64,000 bases of DNA from Plectrocnemia conspersa (lineage: Eukaryota > Arthropoda > Insecta > Trichoptera > Polycentropodidae): positions 620,001-684,000 of the forward strand of contig VTFK01000120.1 of NCBI GenBank assembly GCA_009617715.1, written 5' to 3'. The notes under the pieces were generated by a model that made no database searches, had not been told where the DNA came from, and saw nothing but the letters and a program-made list of their open reading frames with translations. Made by a program: the position numbers and the translations under genes. This document shows, piece by piece, positions 22,776-34,367 of this stretch (within the stretch, counting starts at the first letter, position 1; each line of letters opens with the position of its first letter).

Positions 22776-23420
22776 TATCATAATTGTTTTTTTTTTAATT
22801 TAATGTCAAATAAAAAATAAATAAAATTAACATTGACAAATAATATTTAAAATTCTTAAATAGCAATTTAGTTATTATATATTTGTAGCAAAAAAACCTT
22901 TAAAATTAATTAAGGAATATATGTTAACAACATCCATTTTAGATACGTATTCCAGTTTTTTTTTGACATTGTTGAGAAAAACGATCAGATCGCTTCAGTG
23001 GCAGTCGAAGAAGCATCGTGACACAAGTTGCCAGGATGGCTGATCGGTATTCAGACCACGTATCATTGCAGTCGTTCCTCACACTGGGAATTTCGAACGA
23101 TCACGTTGAACTCTCAAATGTGTGTATGTACTACAAGGTGGCCAAAAATGAATGTTAGTTTCAACATGCACAGTTAACAAATTCTCAAATTATTTCATAT
23201 TATAAAACAAATCTTGTTGGTAGTAGTACTTTAAAATTCACAAGTGGATGTTGTTGATTATTTTTTTACAGAAATATTAATTATTTTTGCTAAGCTACTA
23301 ATTAGGATTAGAAGCTTATTGTTTATGTTAAGATTGATGTCATATATGAGGCATTTTTATTCACCAAATTATTTATATGGTCACTTGAGATACTTTCCAA
23401 AACATTCCCAATCACAACCG
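22776..23420. other. Mixed stretch without gene
   Basis: AT-rich flanks around a moderately G+C-rich block at 22985-23110. Short frames only. Confidence 0.45.
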
Positions 23421-23870
23421 AATGGAACGCCATAAAAAGCTTTTGGGATTCAACACAATGAGGCTTAAAACGCTTTTCTCAGTCGTCTGTTCTGAGCCAA
23501 AATTTGCATCGGTCAGATTGACAAGAATTGCGTGCGAAAACCGACTCCATAACACGTGTTTCTCAATTCTCACGGCTCGTTTCGCATTTTGCTACACTTT
23601 TGCTCGTGGTATTTATATGCAAAGGCGCACGCTTTACTGAGAATCGTGGTACGTTGACAAACCGGAAAACGAGTCGTTTATCGCCGCGACGAAACGGTGC
23701 GAGCCACACTTTGACGAGCTGCGGTAGTCGCGATTCGACGTGGAACAAATATTGAAAGGTGGTGGTTCGTAATCGATTCAGCGGATTTTGAAATGGAAAT
23801 TAAAGGCTTCGCGGATAATTCGTGGGATGAAAGGAGGTGAGGCACACTTAAATGTAGCCTCTGAATCTTA
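23421..23870. other. G+C-richer island
   Basis: Overlapping 61-75-codon frames on both strands have no domain. CpG words are frequent (TTTATCGCCGCGACGAAACG near 23679). Candidate regulatory module. Confidence 0.3.
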
Positions 23871-23929
23871 CATATAAAGCTTTCAAGCCTTGATTTTTAA
23901 CGGCGCTTTATTTTCAGACAAAGGTTGTT

Positions 23930-24560
23930 CAAAAGTGATTTAAAACTTTTAGTTTTTTTTTTTTAATGACACTGTACAACGATAGCTTGCCTCAAATAAA
24001 TTATAATTACATATGTAAAAATATTTATTTTTTTAGATGAGGTAAAACTCGTATTTAAGATATTCATGAGTTGGTTTTAGAGAAAGCTTAAGCTACGAAG
24101 CTTTTAAGCTAAGTTCTCTAGAAATATGTAATTTAATCAGAATAATATTTTTACTGTCAGTTTTTTTATCATATAAATTAAACTATACAACGATGTTTTG
24201 TGAAAAAGATAAGATTTAAAATATGTGTTTTTTTGTATAATGCTAGACTTTTTTTTAAGATGTTAGAAAAATTATAAAACTCGAGATATGAAGCTTTTAA
24301 ATAAACTTTGAAAATCTGTCATTCTCTAGATTTTATCAGCGCTGATTTATTCAGTTTTAGTTTTCTTTATTTTCTATCTATATAATTACTACAAAACAAT
24401 ATTTTGCCACAAATATAAGATATATGCTAATCTTTAATATCATCTTAGATAATATTTATGAATTTATATTTTTAAATACAAAAATTACGAAAAAAAATTT
24501 ATAATTTAGAATGCATTGAAATCAGAGTTTTAGTTATAAAATTAGTTTAAAATGTGTTAT
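23930..24560 (+). repeat. Degenerate tandem array, units of about 200 bp
   Basis: Related blocks recur near 23970, 24183 and 24392 (ACAACGAT or ACAAAACAAT followed by TTTTG and AAATATAAGAT-like sequence), each followed by TACGAAGCTTTTAA or ATATGAAGCTTTTAA and a TCTCTAGA block. Three diverged units. Confidence 0.5.
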
Positions 24561-24659
24561 TGTTAATTGTATTTAAACTAAATATTATTTAAATATTGCT
24601 TTTAATATGGTTATAGTGTGGTTTTCCAATTAAAAAATACTAATATCTTACATCAAAAT

Positions 24660-25220
24660 ATAAAAGATATATTTTTGTAAAGTTGATTTTAAAATAACCA
24701 TATAAATTATGTTTATTTTAGTTTTTTTCATTTGAGTTATTTGTTGCTGTAGCGAATTATCTTAACAGAAAATTTCAATGTATATTTTATACTAAAATAA
24801 AATATATTTTTTGCATTAATTTTTTATTTATATAAATATATACAAAATTGCATTCTATAAAAAAAAATATTATATGAAAATAATCTACAACTACTCATTG
24901 TCGAGTCATTTATAACATATATTTTAACTAATAAATATCTACATATAATACATATACTTAATTTAATAAATATATTTTTGTAAAGTTGATTTTTAAATTA
25001 TCTTATAAAGATGATTTTATTGATCATTTTAGTTTAATTTTTTTTTTGCTCTAATGAATTATTTTAACATCAAATTTCAATGTACATTATGCACTTAAGT
25101 AAAATATTTTTTTTGCATTAAAAAATGTATGAATATAAACATTAATTGCATTCTATAAAAAAAATATTATATGAAAACAATCTACAAAGACTCATTGTTG
25201 AGTAATTTATAATTCTAGGA
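24660..25220 (+). repeat. Two-unit tandem duplication, period about 302
   Basis: ATATATTTTTGTAAAGTTGA starts each unit (about 24667 and 24970). TTGCATTCTATAAAAAAAA and ACTCATTGT(C/T)GAGT close each one (to about 24916 and 25214). The units are well diverged and no coding sequence is present. Confidence 0.75.
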
Positions 25221-25479
25221 ATTAAATATGTAGTATAATTTTTTTTTAATTTTAATATAACTTATAAGGTAAAATAAAATAAAAATACAATGTATATTAT
25301 TGTAATAATTGATCCAATTTTTATATTATTTGTATCAGCATTCCTGCCCATTTTTTCAACCCTTTCACATTACACGAACTGCTAGCGGGAATGTCGTTAA
25401 GCGTATAAAATTTAATGTCGTATATAAAAATCTGCTTTTTTATCTCGATCGACATCATCTCGCGGAACAAATTCAACAT
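25221..25479. other. Unassigned stretch
   Basis: The 89-codon frame 25309-25578 has no domain and its end overlaps the repeat starting at 25480. Confidence 0.45.
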
Positions 25480-25712
25480 TTCACGCCAGTTAACGACCGG
25501 TATTTATTTGCCGAACTTTGCTTGGTGGCCGGGCGATCTCACGGAAAAATGGCAAACAATTATCTTTTTTTTCAGTAAATTCCTATAACATGTAAACCAA
25601 TTAAGATATTGTATTCAAATTTAATATGTAGCTTCCTTATGATTTTTTTTTCGCATAAATACCTGTCAAGTACGTCATTTAACCAGTGTTTCTAAACCTG
25701 TGGGTCCAATTT
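25480..25712 (+). repeat. Dispersed repeat copy with hAT-like end (pair with 26431)
   Basis: Shared blocks with 26431-26650 are GCCGAACTTTGCTTGGTGGC, TGTAGCTTCCTTATGATTTT and CGTCATTTAACCAGTGTTTC. Each copy ends in CAGTGTTTCTAAA(C/T)CTGTGGG, which resembles hAT terminal repeats. The outer partner end of the presumed hAT element was not found. Confidence 0.7.
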
Positions 25713-26430
25713 GTTTGAAATAATAGTTTCAAAAAAAACAAATTTATATCATTGGCAAACATCTTACAAATACAAAGTAAGTGAGACCCTTCAATAGATT
25801 AGTATTAATTACCTGATTTTTATCACTTTTTTAAATTTAAAAAATAAAAAAATTTTGATTTGTTATTTCTGGGCCACCATGTCTGACCATTTGTATGCCC
25901 ATACTCACGAAATGAATTTACGGTACACACTTCAAAAAAATATTTTGCTTATTGCACTTAAATAAATTAAAAGTAACATGTATGCTTTCAATATATTTTA
26001 TATTCATCATTTTCATTCTTTCCATAATAATAATTTGGTATTATATAGGTGATATAAAAAAAAACCAAACATAAATTCTCAGAACAGTTTCTTTCTAATT
26101 ATATTGTATGCTTTGAGCGAAGGCCAACACCCATTTCTAAAAGGTTCATTGTTGACAATTTACTACCTGCACTTGCGATAGATAGATTGGCTCTAATCTT
26201 AGGAAAGATATTTTCTACTTAATTTTGTATTGGTTATTTACATGAAACACAAGTTAGATCAGCCCACAATATTCGCATACACTACAAGGTGTTTAGCAAT
26301 TCACAAAAATATTATGATAATATTTTATTTAAGAAATTATTATTAAAAAAAATAGTTTACGATTTTATCTAATGTTATTGTTAATTTATTATTCTTAATC
26401 TTATAACACATCTAAGCACTATATTTTTTA
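25713..26430. other. AT-rich stretch between repeat copies
   Basis: No gene supported. Minus-strand 26100-26230 has a short frame (KIRANLSIASAGSKLST) that may be a transposase scrap; it could not be assigned. Confidence 0.4.
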
Positions 26431-26650
26431 CCAGCTTAACGCCCGGTGTTTTTTGCCGAACTTTCCTTGGTGGCCGGGAGATTTCGCGGAATAATAGCAA
26501 AAAATCACATTTTTTAGTAAATTCCCTATAACTTGTAAACCAAATAATATATTTTATCGAAATTTAATTTGTAGCTTCCTTATGATTTTTTGCATAAATA
26601 TATTGTAATTACGTCATTTAACCAGTGTTTCTAAATCTGTGGGCCGCATA
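26431..26650 (+). repeat. Dispersed repeat copy with hAT-like end (pair with 25480)
   Basis: Same orientation and block order as 25480-25712, about 950 bp downstream. The terminus CAGTGTTTCTAAATCTGTGG is better preserved than the rest. Confidence 0.7.
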
Positions 26651-26827
26651 ATTAAGTGATATAACGAAAAAAAACTTGTTTACAAATATAATATTAAATA
26701 TTTACTATAAATTACAATCAATGTTATTCTAAAAGGGTAAATCGCCACTACCTGTCCCGTCTTATCAGCTTACCTTGTGCATACCTTTTAAGAATTCATC
26801 TATTAGGGTATATGACACTTTTTTTAT

Positions 26828-26857
26828 TGTGGAATTCCCAAATTCGGGAATTCCACA
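26828..26857. repeat. Perfect 12-bp hairpin with paired kappaB-like sites
   Basis: TGTGGAATTCCC, a 6-nt AAATTC loop, then the exact complement GGGAATTCCACA. Each arm fits an NF-kappaB/Rel (Dorsal, Dif) half of the GGGAATTCC type. Function is inference. Confidence 0.8.
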
Positions 26858-28030
26858 CAGATAAAAAAATGCATTTTATAATCGAAGTAATGCAGTATAT
26901 TTAGTCTCCTCTAAACTATCGGTCGAAACGTATCGCGAAAACAGCTCTTTTGTCTGTGATCTTTTGTGATTTTGATTGTGATTTTGATTTTAAATTTTTA
27001 TTTTCAATCACGGCAAAATGGACGAAAGAAATTAAACCTTTTTGGAAAATTTTGATGACGCGTTGTCCAACGCCCCCAGTGATTGTGAACATAGTGATGT
27101 GTGCGAAAGTAATTCTAATTCAAGTGTACGTGAACATAGACCGCGTGTGACAAATTTGCACTCATCCAGTTCATTTTCTTCATAATGACAAATGTTTTTA
27201 CACGTATCACTCAGTGTAATTATGAAAATAAATGTGTTCGAAACGGTTGTACGCAGAAAATGGACGCAAAAAAAATTTAGTGAGTGCAAATTATTATTTA
27301 TTATAAATGGATATTTTTTTTTATAAATCGTTTATAAAAAAATTTTAGAAGCATTTAAACATACATGTTATTAATTTAATTATCACATTTTTTAATGTGT
27401 TGTTCAAAAAAAATCGTGCACTAATCAACGTTGTCAAATTTCAAAAATTTCTTTAATGATTATTTAACTATTTTTGTAAATACGCAATTCACTGTTTTTA
27501 TTATTATTAACTAACTTTTACTATAAATTATCACTTATTAATAACAACAACAATAAATAAAAATATAATATTCCACAATGCAAAAAATATGGTCACTGTA
27601 AGTGGGGAGCGGCTTGGAGAACCGTTACCAAACAACACACTAGCCCAAAAATATTAGAATATAACAAACTAAAATAGGCGACGACTCGTTGCATTGCGAC
27701 GCAGTGGGATAAAACGACTCTTTTTACGAAAAATTAAAGCAAAATATAATTTATTTTATATTTTATATTAGGTAGAAATAGTATACTACCATCTCGCATT
27801 ATAATATAGGGGTAAACTGTATTGTATCATAGTGTATTTTTAATAAAAGAAGACGCATAACGCAGGACGCATTAAAAGTATTTTTTGCATTAAATAATAC
27901 ACATTAACGAATCGTTCTCACATATAAACAACCCGGTTAAATCATTACTATTATTTATTGCCAACATTCTCTCATAGGCGAACGAACTTTACACATACAC
28001 ACGTTACATTTTTTCAACTTCACATTCACC
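26858..28030. other. AT-rich stretch
   Basis: No gene supported. GATTTTGATTGTGATTTTGA near 26969 is a small internal repeat. Frames at 26950 and 27032 have no domain. Confidence 0.5.
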
Positions 28031-28320
28031 TGCTTTTCGATTCCGTGAACGGCAGGCAGATCGTGAACCGTTTTTATCGATCCGATTGATTGATTGAAGG
28101 CCCGTGGATTTAGAGACGAAAAACTGTTGGCGACCGCTCTCTAAAATGTGTCATTATCATTAATAAATAATATCTGCGCGTGTAAAGCAGGCTTTATAAA
28201 TTATCCACGGAAGTCTTTGTGCCTTTGAGGTCGTGATTGGACGCTGCGCATTGTGTAGATGTTATCTCGATTTGATTCCATTATAATTATTGGCTAGCCT
28301 AATCGCCCGCGCTTTTTACT
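28031..28320. other. G+C-richer island
   Basis: Non-repetitive block with GAACGGCAGGCAGATCGTG and several ATTA words. No frame of note. Candidate regulatory module. Confidence 0.3.
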
Positions 28321-29305
28321 GCCGCAATAAAACCGTTCTCAGTAATGTCGAGAGTAGGAGAGAAAAAATCAAACGCATGTGGAGCAGCGTTGCGCAAACT
28401 GTGGGCCGGCCAATTAAAAACGACGATAAATTATTAAGACTACGAATCGTAAATTTTAGTGAATTATGATCAGATTCCGATCGCAGTTGATGGATTTTAT
28501 GTATGTATATGCAGCGTCGCATTTTAAGATTTATTAAGTGCAAAATGGTGTTTGATGTTTTATTAGATTGAGAATCGTAGTCGTATAAAAATGTTTGATA
28601 AATAAATTATGCCGTATATTTTAATGGCGCATTCGACATTGTTACGGCGACGCCCACGAGCTTTCAATCTGTCAAAAAAAATATTACGTATACGATCAAA
28701 TTGGATTCGGACGTATCGAATTAAATAAGAACAAATAAATAACGTAGTCTTTGAAATCTATAATTATTTTTGTTCAAAGCTATAAAAGCTATTAAAAACG
28801 CAGCCCAAAATTATTGGTGCTCCGATTTTATGTAAAAATATTTTTACGATAAGATTGCTATCGGAATATTTTTTTTAGAATTAACCGTTGAATAAAACTA
28901 GGTTTATTTGAGTCATGATTTGATTTAAAGAATATCAACTTTATTTGATTTTATTTAATAAATCAAGTTTTCATATCATTTTATATTTAGTAGTAAATTA
29001 AATAACTAATATTTATTTTATTTTATTTTAATAAAAGTTAATGTTTATTTTACTGTTATTCATACAAAAAAAATATGAATATTTAATTGCATTTTTGTAA
29101 TTAATCAATAATATAAATTACATCAGATAATACCGAAATAATGTCGTTTTTTAACGAAGCAAAAAAATCATTTAATTGTTTATTTATTTAAATATAATTT
29201 TATTTTAAAGATTTAATCTTCCACCACCTCTCTTTCATTTTTTAATTCCATTAGTATAAGCTTAGATGCAAAATATACCAATAGTCCCCTTTTTTTACAT
29301 CGTTT
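28321..29305. other. AT-rich stretch with one dispersed repeat
   Basis: Contains 28640-28695, the partner of 17287-17343. The remainder is A/T-rich without a gene. Confidence 0.5.
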
Positions 29306-29309
29306 GATT

Positions 29310-29935
29310 TATTTGCTTTTTTCATCTAAGAAGTGTTTCATCGATCGAAATAAATGATAATCAGAGGAAGTAAGGTCTGGAGAATAAGATCCTGGATGTT
29401 ATCATTTTCGTGTTGTAGAACTTTTTTACTTTCTCGTGCACAACGATCCAGCTAATCACAATATAAGCTTGCTATTATTGTTTCGTAATGCACAATCCGT
29501 TTGTATTTCCTCCACATACACAAAATAACTTTTTCAACAGTGAGCCCGGGCTTCGAGGTAGACTTTGCTACTTGACTTTTGTATAACCAATTCTTTCTAC
29601 AATGATTGTTGTCGTAGAACACATATTTTTTATCTCTACTTATCAAATGATTGAGAAAAGGCGATGAGCTTTAAAGCTTTTTGAACATGCGGATACGCGC
29701 TGACTTATTTTCTGAAGCTGACTAATTTTTCTCAATTCGCGTGGAACTCATTCATATGGTCTCCAAGGTCCCAATATTTTTTGTGTATATGCACTTTTGA
29801 ATCAGACAGTATTTCGTCTATTTTTTCTGGTCTTCCACATCTTTACTTCATATCGTAATCCTTATTATTTGACATTTGCAGATATTTAATGAATCATCAC
29901 AAAAACTTTTAGTGGCTGTAATTGCCATTTTAAAA
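29310..29935 (-). pseudogene. Mariner transposase remnant, D34D type, deleted
   Basis: Minus-strand fragments in order are CGRPEKIDEILSDSKVHIHK (about 29840-29785), SRDKKYVFYDNNHCRKNWLY (from 29640), KSTSKPGLTVEKVILCMWRK, and GSYSPDLTSSDYHLFRSMKH (about 29393-29334). The first catalytic Asp (29632-29634) and the third (29360-29362, in SSDYHLF) are present. The block carrying the second Asp, normally an HDNA motif, appears deleted. In-frame stops and shifts occur throughout. Terminal inverted repeats were not located. The sequence style suggests the mellifera/mori side of the mariner family; the subfamily is uncertain. Confidence 0.8.
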
Positions 29936-30295
29936 AAATCATATAACCTGCAATTTCGTATAAATTGTCCACATGATAAAAATTCTGCCATTGTAAATTT
30001 AAGGACCAAATTTTTCTTAAATATTGGAATGTAAAGTACATATGTAGCTATCGATGGTCAAAGAAAAACGGTATTACCTAATAAATATCGAATATATTAT
30101 AAATATATATTTAAGTCTCAATCAACGGATAATATTATCAAAATTGCCGTTAAATAAAATGTTTTGCTGTATTTGGTTATTTCAGAATACTTCCGTAGCT
30201 AAATTTATGCATATTAAATTTTTACGACAAAGTTTTCCATATAACTAAATGCGTTATTTCGTTGATTTTTAATAATCACCTTTAATTAACGCCTA
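29936..30295. other. AT-rich stretch
   Basis: No gene seen. Confidence 0.5.
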
Positions 30296-30588
30296 AAATA
30301 CTACTCTTTGTTTGGAAAGGACGCGCGCTAGACAATATATTCTATCCTGTGCACATTACTATTGTTCTTTTTGCTTACCATTAAAATGTGTGGCCATCTA
30401 GACAGTTAATTTTGGGGGTGTATCCAAAAAGCGATGCAATTGGCTCGCAAACATCCTTGCCTGCGATACGGCAGAGCTGTCTATAATGCTGTGAACTAGC
30501 AATGCCAGCAGAAACGATCCAAAAGACGTCTCAGCTGTTCCACAAACATAACATCCTACAATAATACAACTCGACACGCCATAAAAAA
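30296..30588 (-). repeat. R1 dispersed repeat, copy 3
   Basis: On the minus strand: GGCGTGTCGAGTTGTATTAT, GACAGCTCTGCCGTATCGCA, GCGAGCCAATTGCATCGC, then GCGCGCGTCCTTTCCAAACA. The order matches copies 1, 4 and 5. It lacks the 3' foldback part. Confidence 0.8.
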
Positions 30589-31100
30589 CTCTTATAGTAC
30601 AATCTGCTATATCAACTGCACCACCTGATTTATTTTTATATCAATATTGCAAAGTTGCAAAGTCACACCCCTTCGGCCTCAAAGCCCGGAACTGTAATAA
30701 TCGTTTATTTTTAATAAAATTGTCACTGTTTTCAGTCTGGTGTTTCAATATTTACTTAGTAGTTATTGATAGTGTAAGTCCTTTTGTATCACTTGCAAGG
30801 GAATATTAAATAATATCACATAAAACAATCAGAATGCGATTCAATTAAGAATGACTATAAAATATTCAGCAATTTAAGAAAAGCTTAGGTGAGAGATAGA
30901 GTATAAAAAAGTTCATTAGAACCAGACTAATGTGAAACTGCGTGACGGAATTCCAGTTTTAACGACAGGCGCCATGAAACAATCAGAAAAAGTACGCTTA
31001 AAGAATTGTATAATCAATGATGATAATAAGTTTGTAACTATGTAAAAAGATGCAAATTAATTCCATAAAAATGTTGATGAACCTCTTCTTCTGTGTAACA
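30589..31100. other. Unassigned stretch
   Basis: Mixed composition, no frame of note, no repeat recognised. Confidence 0.45.
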
Positions 31101-31640
31101 GTATGAAGAAGCAGTAAAAAATCAATCATCGAAGATGGTGCATCTAGCGGCCCGTCTAGCAGCCGTTTCAAACGTCAAACGGACATTAGGAACAAAACCA
31201 AAGATGCAAAGATAAGACGGAGCATCTCGGTGCGTGCTCGGAATATACACACTCACATAGCAATACATATAGCTACTTACTGAGAATCGCCATTCAAATG
31301 CACCCGTTCCGAACAGGAAACTAGAGATCACCTGTCTAGAAGCAAGAAGACGTATTAAGACGGGAGGAGTTTAATGTCCCGACGGAGGTTTGTGGTTTTC
31401 AGCAGGTCTCCGGAGATCATGTGAGCTTCTCTACGGCAGTTAGTTGCACATCTCGTCTTCATTATGTCATCATTAAGGAGCCTTGTTAGCGGCTGACCGC
31501 AAATAATGCACTAATCGACCTTTGCTTCAGTAATAACACTCGAAATATGAAGCGAGACGCTCGTAAAATATGGTCTTGGACGATTTTCCACCTGGTAAAA
31601 GCTTTACCGCGGATATTAATCGCGCACTATTGCCAAGAAG
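31101..31640. other. G+C-richer island
   Basis: CpG-containing, low-repeat block (CATCTCGGTGCGTGCTCGG, GACGGAGGTTTGTGG). The 69-codon minus-strand frame has no domain. It lies about 300 bp upstream of the splice-site-like motif at 31949. Confidence 0.3.
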
Positions 31641-31920
31641 ATCGTGCTGTTTATTTGATGTTCTTCTGGATTTGAGCTATAATTTTTGAAGCGTTGTAAA
31701 AGATAAGGCATGCACTCGTAATCTTTATTAATGCGTGACGAATCAGAAATTGTACAGCTTCTGAATATTAATACATAAAAATAATTAGTTTTATACATAA
31801 TGGTTCAAGAGATATAAACAAATTTATTCCATTTCTTTTAAAGTATGACAATATGAATACACACATATTTATGTACTGTAATAATATTTTATTTTTAGAA
31901 ACATGTCGTTTATATGTGTA
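31641..31920. other. AT-rich stretch upstream of the splice-like motif
   Basis: No gene seen. Confidence 0.5.
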
Positions 31921-31956
31921 CTAATCTATTTCTCTCTTTCTTGTTACAGGTGAGTG
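31921..31956 (+). promoter_or_regulatory. Recursive-splice (ratchet point)-like 3'/5' splice-site fusion
   Basis: CTAAT at 31921-31925 fits the insect branchpoint. It is followed by a pyrimidine tract (CTATTTCTCTCTTTCTTG), TTACAG ending at 31949, and GTGAGTG immediately after. A full 3' splice site joined to a 5' splice site with no exon between them is the layout of Drosophila ratchet points in long introns. Alternatives are the start of a 47-nt exon closed by CCCG|GTGAGT at 31997, or of a longer exon. It implies a host gene transcribed on the plus strand across this window. Confidence 0.55.
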
Positions 31957-32474
31957 TTTTGTATTTTCCCATCTGCGTTCGTCTCATCATCTCCCGGTGA
32001 GTCTCATCTCATTGAAACCCCTCGAATGGTCGATTGATTTTACTGTTATTATTGCCGCCGCGGAATTCGCATGTAAGTTTCGCCAGAGAGGTCGTAAAGT
32101 AGCCGAGATGAGACGATCGCCATCTCGTGTGGCACCGTCTCCGGCTTTACTTATTACCCTAATGAGGTATGTTGTCCTCCGAAGGCGGCTCGTTTGACGT
32201 TTCTGTGGCTTTGCTCTTCCACTTTCTTTCGCATGCTGTCCGGCCTGCCACGGTTTATAGATCACTTCGTTCAAAGCTGACAGATTTTTTTTATCTCTCC
32301 GGCTTGTACTGTGAGCATTATACAAGACGAGCGCTTCCAAGCGATTCTTTTTTGCTTTTGAAAGGGTTGCCTTTACGTAAAATATTGCCAGACTTACCAG
32401 TCTCGCTACAAGATTTTTATTTTCTTGTTTATTGCGCAGCAAAGTTGATTGAAATTAAATTTATTCTCGATTGA
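31950..32474 (+). other. G+C-richer block downstream of the splice site; possible exon
   Basis: The plus frame starting at 31952 stays open to 32197. Possible 5' splice sites lie at 31996|31997 (CCCG|GTGAGT), 32072|32073 (GCAT|GTAAGT) and 32166|32167 (GAG|GTATGT). A second plus frame (32169-32474, 101 codons) and a 151-codon minus frame (31987-32442, no ATG start) overlap, so openness alone is weak evidence. The peptide (SLISLKPLEWSIDFTVIIAA and onward) matches nothing I know. Either a recursive-splicing exon or a conserved non-coding block. Confidence 0.35.
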
Positions 32475-33865
32475 AGCATAGTGTTTTCTTAGTCCTTTTA
32501 TGTGTGATTGATTAAAACAATAACACTGCAGCGATTTCTACGTGCCATATACGACAAATTAAATCAAATTACATTAGAAAAAAATGCTTTACCAATACCA
32601 TTAAACAGTAAATATTAGAAAGCTGTTATTGGATATATCATATATATATATCCTATGTGAGAAAGTGAGTTTTTTAATACTATACTAATTTAAAGTATAG
32701 TAAATAGTCAAAAGTACCATTAAAAATAGACAAATTAAATTATAGTTATATTTTTTTATTAAAAGCATATATTATCTGTTATAATAATTTAAATATAATT
32801 TTATTAACATAGAAAGCTTAAATAAGATATAATATCAGTAGTTAGAATCAAAGAGTAAAAAATTAAAAAAAAACATTTACAATTTTAATAGAAGATAAAA
32901 TAAAAAAAGTGCATTTGTACATTTAGCTAAATATCTTTTTTTTTTTTTAAAAAGTTTTTTTCAGCTTTTAAAACAAATCGTGTTTTGGCATTTTGCACTT
33001 ATATTTAAATTTTTATAGCTTTATTTTGTGGATTACTTGCAATTTATAAGAAATAGTATTACTAGTGTTACATTACCATGTATTTATTTTTGTGGTAAGC
33101 GCGATCATTTTATTAAATATCGGTTTAAGGCCGCAATGACAGCAGGCTTTTTTAAGCAAAATTTTATACTGTGCTTAGTGTTCATGTATAAGTCCATATA
33201 TTTAATGCTAAATTTATTTATTTGGTTGCAAAGTTTGTTGAATTAGTTTTTCTCAACTTTTAAAATGCTTTTTATTTTAACTTTTTAAATGCTTTTTTTT
33301 TGCTTTTATGTTAAGTTGGGTAATAAATATTATGCCAAAAGTTAGTTGAATTATGTTATATGCAATGTGTTTTTATATTAGATATTTACTATACAAATAA
33401 TTGAATAATATATAAATAAATCGTATTTTTATAATGTTATTGGTGTAGAACATTATAGACAGACTTATTAAATACATTTTAGATTAGAATGTAAAATTAT
33501 TCTCATATTTTATTATCTAAAATAGGCATTTTTACAAATCCTGATTATAATTATTTATCTAAAAGATAATATAGTACCTAAAAATATATTTTAACACATA
33601 TGTAAAGACCCCAAAAACATTATCATTGACTTAACGTATTTTTGATATATTTGAACTGCATATAATTTATCGCAATATTACAATTTCTTTATATATATAA
33701 TATATTTATGTTAATGCAATCTTTTAAAATATATATTATTAAAAGTAGTTCTATATTTTTAAACGTTTTTATTTCTGAATACTTTTTAAATAAATTACAG
33801 CTAAAGCAAAATCTTATACTCGATCATATATGATATTCGCTCATTATTAAAAAAATATATATTAA
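32475..33865. other. AT-rich non-coding stretch
   Basis: No gene supported. The 72-codon frame at 33028-33246 is rich in Phe, Leu and Ile with no domain. Confidence 0.5.
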
Positions 33866-34156
33866 AGACCGTAACGGCTCAGACTAATAACTCGGAGGTT
33901 GCAGGTTCGAGCCTCAGCAGCGCTATTATTTAAAAAAAACCGCCCCAGCTGCAGTGACATATATTGATTAAAAATTATATAGCACATTATAATTCATAAT
34001 TAATAATATAGATGTCACTGATTTACAGACTTTCATTCTGGTGGTTAATATTTAGTTATATGTATTCATTATGTCTGATTGACTTACTCAGTTGGTACAG
34101 ATTTGCCCGTTGTAACGCATTGGGCTTACGCCTGTTAGGTTACAACGAAAAAATTA
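33866..34156 (+). repeat. SINE B, copy 1 (tRNA-derived)
   Basis: The head GTAACGGCTCAGACTAATAA, GGAGGTTGCAGGTTCGAGCC contains a Pol III B box (GGTTCGAGCC). The distal part ends with TGTCTGATTGACTTACTCAG and TTGGTACAGATTTGCCCG, itself resembling a tRNA A box. The minus-strand copy at 42569-42858 shares both blocks and the TAGATGTCAC(T/C)GAT middle. No acceptor stem can be drawn, so it is not a tRNA gene. Confidence 0.85.
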
Positions 34157-34181
34157 ATAAAATATACTTAATATTTACGAC

Positions 34182-34367
34182 CTAGTTCGATTTTAATTAA
34201 ACATCATGAGATTAGGAAAATCTAGTATCGGAATTATAATTATATAATAATTACTATCAATCTTCCAGACACGATAAAAAATGCAAAACACTAAGGTCAT
34301 ATGTAATTCGATCCCATGTCTTTCAGGTCAATAGTCAGTGACTTATACCATTTGTCTATCGTGCTGG
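34182..34367 (-). repeat. SINE A, near-complete copy
   Basis: On the minus strand: AGCACGATAGACAAATGGTA, TAAGTCACTGACT, GGGATCGAATTACATATGAC (B-box-like), TTTTTTATCGTGTC, then the tail TAGATTTTCCTAATCTCATG. About eight copies of the family lie in the window. It lies 26 bp from SINE B copy 1. Confidence 0.8.

Noticed and set aside
31987..32442. 151-codon minus-strand frame
   Set aside because: Starts at a TTG, has no domain and overlaps plus-strand frames in a G+C-richer block where stops are scarce.
33898..33925. tRNA gene at the GGTTCGAGCC B box
   Set aside because: No acceptor or anticodon stem can be drawn; the copy at 42569 shows it is a SINE.
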